A stretch of DNA of 64,000 nucleotides from Rhizobium herbae (GTDB taxonomy: Bacteria; Pseudomonadota; Alphaproteobacteria; Rhizobiales; Rhizobiaceae). The notes below the pieces were generated by a model. That model worked only from the letters and a program-made list of their open reading frames with translations, did no database searches and was not told the DNA's origin. A program made the translations under genes and the position numbers. Below are positions 1 to 8,455 of this stretch, piece after piece. The stretch lies in the NCBI RefSeq assembly GCF_017873135.1, contig NZ_JAGGJV010000007.1, forward strand, positions 300,203 through 364,202, given 5' to 3'. How positions within the stretch are numbered: the stretch's first letter is position 1; every line of letters begins with the position of its first letter.

Positions 1-39
1 AAAACACTCCTACGATTTCGGCGTTGAAAAGGAGCGTCG

Positions 40-1113
40 ATGCAGAGCGGACACGAGGCGGCCGAAATCACAGCGGAAGGAATCGGCAAGGCCTATGGTG
101 ATTTCCATGCCCTGCGCGATATCTCGCTGACGATCGGTTCCGGTGAATTCCTGACGCTTCTGGGGCCATCGGGCTCCGGCAAAAGTACCTTCCTGATGAT
201 CCTTGCCGGCTTCGAGACGCCGACCTCCGGGCTGCTGCGCAAGAATGGCGCCGATATCACAACGGTCCCGGCCGAGAAGCGGGCCTTCGGCATGGTCTTC
301 CAGGGCTATGCGCTGTTTCCGCACATGACCGTCGAACAGAACATTGCCTTTCCGCTCAAGGTTCAGGGACGTCCGGACGCCGACATCAAGCGGAGCGTCG
401 ATACCATCATCGACCGCGTCGGCTTGCGCGGGCACGAGAAGAAACGGCCGTCGGGACTGTCGGGCGGCCAGCAGCAGCGTGTCGCCTTGGCGCGGGCGCT
501 TGTATTCGAACCCTCGGTCCTCCTGCTCGACGAGCCGTTTTCGGCGCTCGACAAGAACCTGCGCTCCTCGATGCAGGAAGAGGTCCGGCGGCTGCACCAG
601 GAGACGGGCACCACCTTCGTTTTCGTCACCCACGACCAGTCCGAGGCCTTAGCGCTGTCCACCCGCATCGGCATCTTCAATCACGGGCAGTTGCAGCAAC
701 TCGGCACGCCGAAGGACGTCTACGAGCGGCCGGCCAACCGGTTTGTCGCCGAATTCCTGGGCGACGTGAATTTCCTGTCGCTCTCTGGCGTCAAGGCGAC
801 GGCTGACGGGGCCGAGGGCCTGTTCGAAGGCCATCCGATGCGGATCTGCGCGCCGGGCCAACCGGTGAGCGAACATTTCGCCATCCGGCCGGAGCATATG
901 GTGATGTTCGAGCAGGCGCCGGCCGAGGGCAACATGCTGAAGGCGGAGATCGGCGAGATCACCTATCTCGGCGCCGAAACGCGCTTTGGGCTGAAGACGC
1001 CGGGAGGAATCGACCTCGTCCTGCAGATGCCGACGCGTGAGGTGAAGAGCGCCTTCCAGCCGGGGCGGCAGGTCTGGGCCGGCTGGCCGGCCAATCAGGG
1101 TTTCTTTCTGTAA
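40..1113 (+). CDS. ABC transporter ATP-binding protein, PotA-like (polyamine/opine family)
   Basis: This is the cytoplasmic ATPase of an importer of the spermidine/putrescine family. The 357-residue protein has Walker A (GPSGSGKST, residues 42-50), a Q-loop (VFQGYALFP), the signature SGGQQQR, Walker B (LLLDEPFSALD) and the H-loop (VTHDQ). The last ~80 residues look like the TOBE domain usual in PotA. The start is supported by AAGGAG 5-10 bases upstream. It is the first gene of a five-gene same-strand run with a binding protein, two permeases and a ThDP enzyme. Substrate is inferred from family and neighbours only; opines, polyamines and guanidino compounds are all used by this family. Confidence 0.9.
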   Translation: MQSGHEAAEITAEGIGKAYGDFHALRDISLTIGSGEFLTLLGPSGSGKSTFLMILAGFETPTSGLLRKNGADITTVPAEKRAFGMVFQGYALFPHMTVEQNIAFPLKVQGRPDADIKRSVDTIIDRVGLRGHEKKRPSGLSGGQQQRVALARALVFEPSVLLLDEPFSALDKNLRSSMQEEVRRLHQETGTTFVFVTHDQSEALALSTRIGIFNHGQLQQLGTPKDVYERPANRFVAEFLGDVNFLSLSGVKATADGAEGLFEGHPMRICAPGQPVSEHFAIRPEHMVMFEQAPAEGNMLKAEIGEITYLGAETRFGLKTPGGIDLVLQMPTREVKSAFQPGRQVWAGWPANQGFFL

Positions 1114-1169
1114 GTGCCTAAACGAGCGACGCCGATAAAGGCGCGCCGAAAAAACCAGAGGAGAACGTC

Positions 1170-2258
1170 ATGACCGATACATTCGAAAAGGCCGGGCAGA
1201 TCGCGATCTCGCGCCGGCGGTTTACCCAGATGGCAGCATTCATGCTGTCGGCAAGCCCGATCGCGCTGGGCGCGACGCGCGGCTGGGCAGCGGAAGGCGA
1301 ACTGGTCTTCGTCAACTGGGGCGGCGACGCAGGCCCCGCCTATGACAAGGCTTATGGCGCACCGTTCAAGGAAGAAGCCGGCATCACGGTCAAGCAGGAC
1401 GGCTCCGGCCCGACGGAAGGCGCTGTCGCGGCGCAGTTCGAAAGCGGCAAGCCGGCCTGGGATATCGTCGATATCGATCCTTTCTCGGCGCAGGCGCTCG
1501 GCAAGAAGGGCATGATGGAGCCGATCGACTATGCGGTCGTCGACAAGGCGAAGATGCGCGAAGGCTTCGGCTGGGAATTTGCCGCCTCGACCTACTTCTT
1601 CTCCTATATCATCGCCTACGACGCCTCGAAATTCGGCGACAAGGTGCCGACGGGCATGGCCGACTTCTTCGACGTCGAGAAATTCCCCGGCAAGCGCTCG
1701 CTCTACAAATGGGGTGCGGGCATGTGGGAAGCAGCGCTTCTCGCCGATGGCGTCGAGCCGGCCAAGCTCTATCCGCTCGACCTCGAGCGCGCCCACAAGA
1801 AGATCGCCGCCTTCAAGGACAATGTGGTTTCCTATTGGGGCGGCGGCGCGGAAAGCCAGTCGGTGCTTCTGAACGGCGAGGCCTCGATGGCGCTGATCTG
1901 GTCGACCCGCGCCGGCCTGATCGAGAAGGACTCCGGCGGCTCGATCAAGTTCATCTGGGACCAGGGCCTGATTTCGCCCGGCGCCATGGGCGTGATCAAG
2001 GGCAATCCCGGCGGCAAGGACGCGGCAATGAAGTTCATCGCCTCGGCGCAGGACCCGAAGAAGCAGATCATCATGTTCGAGATGCTCGGCCAGGGGCCGG
2101 CAAACCCGGCCGCCGATGCGCTGCTGCCGCCGGAACAGGCCAAGCTCAACCCCGTCGATCCGGCCAACATGAGCAAGCAGATCGCGCTCGACATGGCCTG
2201 GTACGAGACCAACTACGGCCCGGCGCTGGACGAGTATACAAAGATCATTTCGGCGTAA
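1170..2258 (+). CDS. ABC transporter substrate-binding protein, PotD-like, Tat-exported
   Basis: Periplasmic solute receptor of the Pot-type importer, 362 residues. The N-terminus carries a twin-arginine export motif (SRRRFTQ, residues 14-20), a hydrophobic stretch and a likely cleavage near residue 40 (GWA-AEG), so it is probably exported folded. The mature part starts ELVFVNWGGD, typical of bacterial extracellular solute-binding proteins of the PotD/opine class. It lies 56 bases after the ATPase gene and 199 bases before the first permease gene, a gap filled by a palindromic element. GAGGAGAA precedes the start. The exact ligand cannot be read from sequence. Confidence 0.88.
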   Translation: MTDTFEKAGQIAISRRRFTQMAAFMLSASPIALGATRGWAAEGELVFVNWGGDAGPAYDKAYGAPFKEEAGITVKQDGSGPTEGAVAAQFESGKPAWDIVDIDPFSAQALGKKGMMEPIDYAVVDKAKMREGFGWEFAASTYFFSYIIAYDASKFGDKVPTGMADFFDVEKFPGKRSLYKWGAGMWEAALLADGVEPAKLYPLDLERAHKKIAAFKDNVVSYWGGGAESQSVLLNGEASMALIWSTRAGLIEKDSGGSIKFIWDQGLISPGAMGVIKGNPGGKDAAMKFIASAQDPKKQIIMFEMLGQGPANPAADALLPPEQAKLNPVDPANMSKQIALDMAWYETNYGPALDEYTKIISA

Positions 2259-2267
2259 GTCGTTCTT

Positions 2268-2397
2268 CCTCTTCTCCCCAGCGGGGAGAAGTGCCGAGTG
2301 AAACGAGGCGATGAGGGGGATCTCTCCACGATTTCGGAGCAAGCCGTCCCCTTCATCCGGCCCTGCGGGCCACCTTCTCCCCGCTGGGGAGAAGAGG
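2268..2397. repeat. Rhizobial intergenic palindromic (RIME-like) element
   Basis: Two 24-base arms at 2268-2291 and 2374-2397 are perfect inverted repeats of each other, and each arm is nearly palindromic itself (CTTCTCCCC...GGGGAGAAG). This nested structure with a ~80-base middle is typical of the short mosaic palindromes scattered through Rhizobiaceae genomes. It sits between the binding-protein and permease genes and would form a strong structure in the mRNA. Confidence 0.8.
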
Positions 2398-2457
2398 GAG
2401 GTTGCCGCCCTATCCCGCAAACGAACGGAAACGCGAGAACCAGAAAGGAGAGCCGCC

Positions 2458-3285
2458 ATGACATTCGACAAACTGAAACCGGCTCTGCTGCTCGGGCCGC
2501 TGGTGCTGTTTCTCGGACTTGCCTATCTCATTCCCTTCCTCGGCGTCATGCAGTGGAGCGTCACCCTGCCGGAGCCGGGGTTTTCGCAATATGGCAAGGC
2601 GGTTTCCGATCCGCTGATCCAGTCGGTGTTCATCCGCACCTTTCGCATCTGCCTGATCGTCACGGTCTGCGCGGTCACTGCTGCCTATGCGATTGCCTAT
2701 GTCTGGGTGCGCGGCACGCCGGTTCAGCGGCTGGTGACGGAGCTCTGCATCCTCATTCCATTCTGGATTTCGGTGTTGACCCGCGCCTTCGGCTGGGTGG
2801 CGCTGCTGTCCAATCGCGGGCTGATCAATACCTGGCTGCAATCGGCCGGCATCATTTCCGAACCGCTGACCATGGTGCGCAACGAGTTCGGCGTCGTGCT
2901 CGGCATGATGCATTTTCTCATTCCCTTCGCGGTGTTTCCCATCGCTTCGGCCATGCGCAGCCTGGATGAGCGGGTGTTTCTGGCCGCACGCGGCATGGGC
3001 GCATCACGGCTGCGGATCTTCTGGTCGATCTTCGTGCCGATGACGACGCCGGGCATTCTCGGCGCGGCGCTGATGGTCTTCGTCTTCGCGCTCGGCTTCT
3101 TCATAACACCTGCCATCCTCGGCGGCGGTCGCAGCGTCATGATCGCGGAACTCATCTATCTACGCATTTTCCAGAGCCCGGACTGGGGGCTGGGGGCTGC
3201 CGTCAGCGTCATCCTGATGATCTTCGTGGCCCTTCTGCTGGTGCTGATGCTGCGCTTCGTGCGGCCCAACAAGATGCTGGGCTGA
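2458..3285 (+). CDS. ABC transporter permease, PotB-like
   Basis: Inner-membrane channel subunit of the Pot-type importer, 275 residues from the ATG at 2458. That start is chosen because AAAGGAG lies 8-14 bases upstream; the frame stays open further upstream, but only through the palindromic element. About six hydrophobic segments are visible. The cytoplasmic coupling-loop (EAA-like) region reads AARGMGASRLRIFWSIFVP, near the last third of the protein. It is followed after 4 bases by the second permease gene. Confidence 0.88.
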   Translation: MTFDKLKPALLLGPLVLFLGLAYLIPFLGVMQWSVTLPEPGFSQYGKAVSDPLIQSVFIRTFRICLIVTVCAVTAAYAIAYVWVRGTPVQRLVTELCILIPFWISVLTRAFGWVALLSNRGLINTWLQSAGIISEPLTMVRNEFGVVLGMMHFLIPFAVFPIASAMRSLDERVFLAARGMGASRLRIFWSIFVPMTTPGILGAALMVFVFALGFFITPAILGGGRSVMIAELIYLRIFQSPDWGLGAAVSVILMIFVALLLVLMLRFVRPNKMLG

Positions 3286-3289
3286 GCCG

Positions 3290-4096
3290 ATGTCGATGAA
3301 GCCCACACCGATTGCCGTTTTCCTTGCGTTCGCGGTGGCACTGTTCCTGCTTCTGCCGCTGATCGCCGTGGTGCCGGTGTCGTTCACCCCGGCGCGCTTC
3401 CTGTCGATGCCGACCGATGTCTGGTCGCTGCGGCATTATCAGGCTTTGCTCGACAATCCCGCCTGGCTGCAAAGCGTCTGGCTCAGCCTGCGCATCGGCA
3501 TCCTGAGTTCCCTGATCGCGACGCTTTTGGCGCTGGCCTTCAGCCTCGGCATCTGGATGTTCCGGCCGTGGTTCGGCAGCCTGCTGTTCGGCTTTGTGCT
3601 TTTGCCGATGGTGGCGCCGCCGGTGGTGTCGGCGATCACGCTCTATTTCTTCCTGACGACGCTGTCCAAGGTCAACGATATCGTCGCCTACGACACCTGG
3701 GTCGGGGTCGCCATTGCCCATGCGGTGATGATTGCGCCGTTCGCGGTGGTGATGGTGACCGTGGCACTGGCGCAGGTGGACCGGCGGATCGATCTCGCCG
3801 CGCGCGGTTTCGGTGCCTCCGTCAGCCAGCGGATCTTCAAGGTCATCCTGCCCAACATCAAGTTTGGCGTGTTCACCGCCTTCTTCCTGTCCTTCGTGCT
3901 GTCCTGGGAGGAAATCGGCGTGACGCTGTTCATCACCAGCGTCGATGCGGTGACCCTGCCGCGGATGATGTGGATGGGGCTGCGCGACAATATCGATCCG
4001 GCGATTGCGGCGATCTCGGTGATCCTGATCGGCATCGTCATTACGGTGATCCTCGTGAAGACCGCCGTGACCTTCACGCTTTCCCGAAAGACCTGA
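3290..4096 (+). CDS. ABC transporter permease, PotC-like
   Basis: Second channel subunit, 268 residues, with about six membrane segments. The coupling loop is recognisable as LAARGFGASVSQRIFKVILP. It begins 4 bases after the preceding permease gene, consistent with translational coupling. The two permeases, ATPase and binding protein make a complete importer. Confidence 0.88.
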   Translation: MSMKPTPIAVFLAFAVALFLLLPLIAVVPVSFTPARFLSMPTDVWSLRHYQALLDNPAWLQSVWLSLRIGILSSLIATLLALAFSLGIWMFRPWFGSLLFGFVLLPMVAPPVVSAITLYFFLTTLSKVNDIVAYDTWVGVAIAHAVMIAPFAVVMVTVALAQVDRRIDLAARGFGASVSQRIFKVILPNIKFGVFTAFFLSFVLSWEEIGVTLFITSVDAVTLPRMMWMGLRDNIDPAIAAISVILIGIVITVILVKTAVTFTLSRKT

Positions 4097-4172
4097 GACG
4101 AAGCGCTGTGGATTTTTCCACGCCTTATAATTGTACAGTCGTATAACAATAAAAGAGACGAGGAACACCCAC

Positions 4173-5786
4173 ATGATCAGCACCGGCATGTATCTGACGA
4201 AACTGCTCGTCTCCTATGGCGTCGACACGGTCTTCGGCATTCCGGGCGTCCACACCGTCGAGCTCTATCGCGGGCTGGCCGGCAGCCCGATCCGGCATGT
4301 GACGCCACGGCACGAGCAGGGGGCGGGCTTCATGGCCGATGGTTATGCGCGGGCGACCGGCAAGCCGGGCGTCTGCTTCATCATCACTGGGCCGGGCATG
4401 ACCAATATCGTCACGGCGATGGGGCAAGCCTATGGCGACAGCATTCCGATGCTGGTGATCTCGACCGTCAATGCCCATGGCCGGATGGGCTCGGGCGAAG
4501 GCTGGCTGCATGAACTACCGAACCAGCAGGCGCTGGTGAGCGGTGTCTCGGCCTTCAGCTGCACGGTCAACCGGCCGGAGGAACTGGCGCCGGCGCTGGC
4601 GCGCGCCTTCGCCGTCTTCGACAGCGCCCGGCCGCGACCGGTGCATATCGAGCTGCCGATCAACGTGATGCTGGCCTCGGCCGAGCATCTGGCGGTTCCC
4701 GAAAAGCCTGTCCGTCTGACACGTCCGGCCGGAGACGCAGAGGCGCTGAAGGCGGCGGCCGCACTGCTCGATGGGGCGAAGACGCCCGTCATCCTTGCGG
4801 GCGGGGGCGCGATCCGCGCGGCTGCGCAGATCCGGGCGCTGGCGGAAAGGCTCGATGCGCCGGTGGCGATGACGACAAACGGACGCGGAATCCTGCCACC
4901 GGGCCATACGCTGGCCGTCAATCTTTCGGCAAGCATGCCGGCGACCCGGTCGCTGATAGAGCTGGCCGACGTGGTGCTCGGCATCGGCACGGAGCTCGGG
5001 CCGACCGATTACGACATGTACGAGGACGGGTTCTTCTCCATTCCCGGCGCCTTCATCCGCGTCGATATCGACCCGGCGCAGCTGATGCGGACGCGCGCGC
5101 CTGAGATCGGCATTGTCGGAGACGCGGCGAAATGCGCGGCCGCTTTGCTGGATCTGGTGTCGGCGCGTGTGCAGGACGGTGCTGCGCGGGCGGCGCAGGT
5201 CGAAACGCTCGTGCACCACGATGTTCCATCCGCCATGCTGGACGATCTCATCATTCTCGAAACGATCCGCGATACGCTGCCGGACGTGCTGATCGCCGGG
5301 GATTCGACCCAGCTGGTCTATGCCGGCAACACAGCTTACGAAGCGGCATATCCAGGCTCCTATTTCAACTCGGCGACCGGCTATGGGACGCTTGGCTACG
5401 GCCTGCCGGCGGGCATCGGCGCCAAGGTCGGCCGGCCGGATCGTCCGGTCGTGGTTCTTGCCGGGGATGGCGGTCTGCAGTTTTCGCTGGCCGAGCTTGC
5501 CTCGGCGATGGAGGCGAAGGCACCTGTCATCCTGATGCTGCACGACAATGGCGGTTATGGCGAGATCAAGTCCTATATGGTCGCCAAGAACATCCCGCCG
5601 CTCGGCGTCGACCTGCACACGCCGGATTTCATCGCCATCGGCCGTGCCTATGGCTGGCATGCGGAGCGGCTGGAAAGCTATGACGCCTTGAAGCCGGCGC
5701 TGGAGGCGGCACTGGCACGCGGCGTGCCGACGATGCTGGTCTTCGGCGACGCGGTCCGCGCGCAGGCGGCGGGCGGGAAGCGTTAG
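4173..5786 (+). CDS. ThDP-dependent enzyme, probable 5-guanidino-2-oxopentanoate decarboxylase-like
   Basis: A 537-residue member of the acetolactate synthase/oxoacid decarboxylase family with the usual three domains. The cofactor-activating glutamate lies in PRHEQGAGFMADGYAR (about residues 45-60), and the ThDP-Mg motif GDGG is followed by a downstream N (HDNGGYGE) near residues 430-460. The ATG at 4173 is preceded by GAGACGAGG; an upstream in-frame start at 4131 has no ribosome site. It follows the Pot-type transporter after 76 bases. Rhizobial proteins with this N-terminus are commonly assigned to arginine transaminase-pathway decarboxylation (AruI-like), which suits a transporter for basic, polyamine-like solutes. 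The exact 2-oxo acid is not proven; a general acetolactate synthase role is less likely because no small subunit is present. Confidence 0.7.
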   Translation: MISTGMYLTKLLVSYGVDTVFGIPGVHTVELYRGLAGSPIRHVTPRHEQGAGFMADGYARATGKPGVCFIITGPGMTNIVTAMGQAYGDSIPMLVISTVNAHGRMGSGEGWLHELPNQQALVSGVSAFSCTVNRPEELAPALARAFAVFDSARPRPVHIELPINVMLASAEHLAVPEKPVRLTRPAGDAEALKAAAALLDGAKTPVILAGGGAIRAAAQIRALAERLDAPVAMTTNGRGILPPGHTLAVNLSASMPATRSLIELADVVLGIGTELGPTDYDMYEDGFFSIPGAFIRVDIDPAQLMRTRAPEIGIVGDAAKCAAALLDLVSARVQDGAARAAQVETLVHHDVPSAMLDDLIILETIRDTLPDVLIAGDSTQLVYAGNTAYEAAYPGSYFNSATGYGTLGYGLPAGIGAKVGRPDRPVVVLAGDGGLQFSLAELASAMEAKAPVILMLHDNGGYGEIKSYMVAKNIPPLGVDLHTPDFIAIGRAYGWHAERLESYDALKPALEAALARGVPTMLVFGDAVRAQAAGGKR

Positions 5787-5797
5787 CCGGGTCGCGG

Positions 5798-7006
5798 TCA
5801 CTCGGCCGGTTGCGGCCGTGCCAGCGACATGGCCGCATAGCCGCCAGCAGTCAAAAGGATGATCACAAACACATAGATATCCGCCGTCGCCGCCAGCCCG
5901 ACCGCGCGCGACAGGAAACCGGCCAGGATGGCGGGAATGCTGAAGGCGAGATAGCTCTGGACATAATAGGCCGACAGCAGGCCGGCGCGTTCCTCCGGCT
6001 TGGCGAGCGGCATGATCGTGCTGACGGCACCAAGGAAACAGGAGCCGAAGCCGAACCCGGCAATGATCGTGCCGGAAAACAGCAGCGCGACCAGACCGGA
6101 ATGGACGCCGGCAACGACGACGAGCAGGCCGGCCATCATGGAAAAAGCGCCAAGCGTCAGGTTGGCGCGGGCCGGCTTCTGCCGCCGGAGGAAGACCGCG
6201 AGCGCGCCGCTGACGGTGAGGGCTGCGACGGTCAGGCCGCCGGTCACCGGCGAATGGTTGCCGGTGGCAGCGCCGACGAGCGACGGCATCAGCGAGAGAT
6301 AGAAGCCGCCGAGCGACCAGATCGAGATATTGATCGGCGTGATGGCCATCAGCGATGCGCGGACCTGTGGCGGAACGCCGACATGTGGACGCAGCGACGC
6401 CAGCGCTCCGGGCTTGGATTCAGCGGTTTCGGCAACGCTCCAGACGAAGACCGCCTGCAACAGCAGGGCGGCGAAGACGACGATGTAGACGAGGCGCATC
6501 GGGTCCGGCGCGAACTGCACGAGCGCGCCGGCGCCGAGCGCTCCGACAGCCATGCCGAGAAGCGGCGAAATGCTGTTGACGATCGGCCCCGTCGTCTTGT
6601 TGGCATCGACCAGCGCAGCACCAATGGCGCCGCTGGCAGCACCGGTGGCGATGCCCTGAACGATCCGGGCGGCGATGAGCCAGGAAGGGCTGTCGGCAGC
6701 CATGAACAGCAGCATGGCCGCTGCCTGCAGCAGGATAGAGACGAAGATGACCGGGCGTCTGCCGATATGATCGGACAACGAGCCGACGATCAGCAGCGTC
6801 GTCAAGAGGCTGAAGGCATAGACGCTGAAGATGAAGGTGAGCAGGATCGGCGAGAAGTGCCAGCTCTCCTGATAGAGATGATAAAGCGGCGTCGGCGCCG
6901 CGGAGGCGGCGAGGAATGTGATCAGGGTCGTTGCGTGAAAGCTCAAGGCCCAGCGCCGCCTGGCGGGGGAAAGTCCGCCGGAAAGATATTCACTTTTGCT
7001 CGACAT
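5798..7006 (-). CDS. MFS transporter
   Basis: A 402-residue major facilitator with about twelve hydrophobic segments. The loop after TM2 carries GSLSDHIGRRPVI, the family signature between TM2 and TM3. It is transcribed away from a TetR-family gene, with a 109-base shared upstream region holding two palindromes. This is the common arrangement for a drug or metabolite exporter under local repression. Substrate unknown. Confidence 0.88.
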   Translation of the reverse strand: MSSKSEYLSGGLSPARRRWALSFHATTLITFLAASAAPTPLYHLYQESWHFSPILLTFIFSVYAFSLLTTLLIVGSLSDHIGRRPVIFVSILLQAAAMLLFMAADSPSWLIAARIVQGIATGAASGAIGAALVDANKTTGPIVNSISPLLGMAVGALGAGALVQFAPDPMRLVYIVVFAALLLQAVFVWSVAETAESKPGALASLRPHVGVPPQVRASLMAITPINISIWSLGGFYLSLMPSLVGAATGNHSPVTGGLTVAALTVSGALAVFLRRQKPARANLTLGAFSMMAGLLVVVAGVHSGLVALLFSGTIIAGFGFGSCFLGAVSTIMPLAKPEERAGLLSAYYVQSYLAFSIPAILAGFLSRAVGLAATADIYVFVIILLTAGGYAAMSLARPQPAE

Positions 7007-7024
7007 GGCGCTATGGTCCCTAAA

Positions 7025-7045
7025 AGCTAAAATATTGCGTTAGCT
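7025..7045. promoter_or_regulatory. Inverted repeat upstream of the MFS gene
   Basis: AGCTAA at 7025-7030 and TTAGCT at 7040-7045 are perfect 6-base arms separated by 9 bases. It lies 19 bases upstream of the MFS start codon, where a repressor would block transcription. Candidate TetR operator half of the divergent promoter region. Confidence 0.35.
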
Positions 7046-7067
7046 CTTGTAGCGCGAAACGCACTTA

Positions 7068-7086
7068 AAAGCAAATTATTTGCTTT
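7068..7086. promoter_or_regulatory. Palindrome, candidate TetR operator
   Basis: AAAGCAAA at 7068-7075 and TTTGCTTT at 7079-7086 form a perfect inverted repeat with a 3-base spacer. It lies between the divergent MFS and TetR-family genes, 29 bases before the TetR start codon. Position and symmetry fit an autoregulated TetR operator. Confidence 0.5.
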
Positions 7087-7115
7087 AGTGATCGTGTGCC
7101 TGGCAGAAAGCGAAG

Positions 7116-7691
7116 ATGGCGTCGATGAACATTCGGGAAAATATCAGGCCGGGCGGGCGCAGTGCCCGCGTCCAGGCTTCGGTGCACAAGGCGGTGCGCG
7201 ACCTCCTGTCCAAGATGGACCGCAACGAGGTGACGATCCCGCTGATTGCGACCGAGGCTGGCGTCACGCCCTCGACGATCTACCGGCGCTGGGGCGACCT
7301 GCAGGAGCTGCTCGCCGACGTGGCTGTCGAACGCCTGCGTCCCGATGCGCCGCCGAAGGATACCGGCTCGGCGCGCTCGGACCTCGAACACTGGGCCGAG
7401 CAATATGCCGACGAAATGGCCTCCGGGCCGGGCCGGGCGATGATCCGGGACGTGCTATCAAGCGTCGGGGCGGACACGCGGAATGCCGGCAAATGCTGCG
7501 GCTATACCCGCGAACAGGTGCAGGCAATTGCAGAGCGGGCGCGTGATCGCGGTGAGGAATTTCCGGATGTGGAAACGGTGATCGATGAGGTCGTGGCCCC
7601 GATCATGTATCGCATCCTTTTCGATGACGCACCGCCGACCTCCGCGAAGGTCCTGTCACTGGTCGAGCGCTTGTTTCCGCAACGGCGTTAG
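7116..7691 (+). CDS. TetR/AcrR family transcriptional regulator
   Basis: A 191-residue one-domain repressor. The N-terminal helix-turn-helix is visible at residues ~30-55 (IPLIATEAGVTPSTIYRRWG), and the rest is a helical ligand-binding domain of the kind in which a conserved segment reads SGPGRAMIRDVL. It is divergent from the MFS gene, so the likely role is repression of that transporter and of itself. The start at 7116 has only a weak ribosome site (AAGCGAAG). Confidence 0.85.
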   Translation: MASMNIRENIRPGGRSARVQASVHKAVRDLLSKMDRNEVTIPLIATEAGVTPSTIYRRWGDLQELLADVAVERLRPDAPPKDTGSARSDLEHWAEQYADEMASGPGRAMIRDVLSSVGADTRNAGKCCGYTREQVQAIAERARDRGEEFPDVETVIDEVVAPIMYRILFDDAPPTSAKVLSLVERLFPQRR

Positions 7692-7766
7692 CGGCTGTTC
7701 GGCGCACCTTGAACTCGGTCGCCCGATGTAATACCTTCATCAAAACATTCCTTACCGAGGTGCGAA

Positions 7767-8000
7767 ATGAGCGCGACTGTGACGACGAAGGGTCAGGTGA
7801 CCATCCCGAAGCCGGTGCGGGACTTTCTCGGCATCGTGCCGGGAACACGGGTGGATTTCCAGCGCGCCGCCGACGGCAGCGTGGTGTTGACGCGCGCCGA
7901 CGACAAACGGCCTGCCAGCCGCTTCAGCAAGCTGCGCGGCCATGCCGGAAAGGGATTGAGTACCGATGCGATCATGGCCCTGACGCGCGGTGACGAGTGA
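7767..8000 (+). CDS. AbrB/MazE-type antitoxin (VapB-like)
   Basis: A 77-residue protein with an N-terminal swapped-hairpin AbrB DNA-binding domain, recognisable as TTKGQVTIPKPVRDFLGI (residues 6-23). The C-terminal tail would wrap the toxin. GTGACGACGAAGGGTC lies inside the gene; upstream ACCGAGGTG serves as ribosome site. The stop codon overlaps the GTG start of the PIN-domain gene (GTGA), a hallmark of antitoxin-toxin pairs. It should repress its own promoter together with the toxin. Confidence 0.85.
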   Translation: MSATVTTKGQVTIPKPVRDFLGIVPGTRVDFQRAADGSVVLTRADDKRPASRFSKLRGHAGKGLSTDAIMALTRGDE

Positions 8001-8401
8001 CGCTGGTCGATACCAACGTTCTGCTCGACGTGGTGACGGACGACCCGACGTGGGCGGACTGGTCGATCGAACAACTCGAAGCCGCTGCACTGCGCGGCCC
8101 GCTGCTGATCAATGATGTCGTCTATGCCGAGCTTGCAGTGCGCTACGAGCGGATCGAGCGGCTGGAGACGTTTCTGTCCGACGCCGGGCTCGACATGGCA
8201 GCCATGCCACGTTCGGCGCTCTTTCTCGCCGGAAAAGTGTTCCAGAAGTACCGCAGGGCAGGCGGCTCGCGCACCGGCGTCCTGCCGGATTTCTTCATCG
8301 GCGCCCATGCCGCCATCGACCGTGTGGACCTGTTGACCAGGGACACGGCGCGCTACCGGACCTATTTTCCGACCGTGAAGCTGATCACGCCGGATCGGTA
8401 G
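7997..8401 (+). CDS. PIN-domain ribonuclease toxin (VapC-like)
   Basis: A 134-residue PIN-domain protein that begins with GTG. The acidic metal-binding residues expected in VapC are present: D in LVDTNVLLD near residue 4, E in VVYAELAV, D in LPDFFIGAHA and D in LLTRDTARY. It probably cleaves RNA and is neutralised by the overlapping upstream antitoxin. The pair sits alone between a TetR gene and an RND pump and may stabilise the replicon. Confidence 0.85.
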   Translation: MTLVDTNVLLDVVTDDPTWADWSIEQLEAAALRGPLLINDVVYAELAVRYERIERLETFLSDAGLDMAAMPRSALFLAGKVFQKYRRAGGSRTGVLPDFFIGAHAAIDRVDLLTRDTARYRTYFPTVKLITPDR

Positions 8402-8424
8402 AGCGACGCTGACTGTCGGCGGTT

Positions 8425-8450
8425 GCCGGGCAGGTGCTGCCCGGCCTTTT
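8425..8450 (+). terminator. Rho-independent terminator after the vapBC-type pair
   Basis: GCCGGGCAG (8425-8433) and CTGCCCGGC (8437-8445) form a perfect 9-bp stem with a 3-base loop, followed by CTTTT. It lies just after the toxin gene and before the convergent RND gene. Confidence 0.7.
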
Positions 8451-8455
8451 GCCAC

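Noticed and set aside
4097..4172. Short AT-rich sequence before the ThDP enzyme gene considered as a separate promoter and start at 4131
   Set aside because: The 4131 start lacks a ribosome site and lengthens the protein beyond the family N-terminus; a promoter cannot be defined with confidence.
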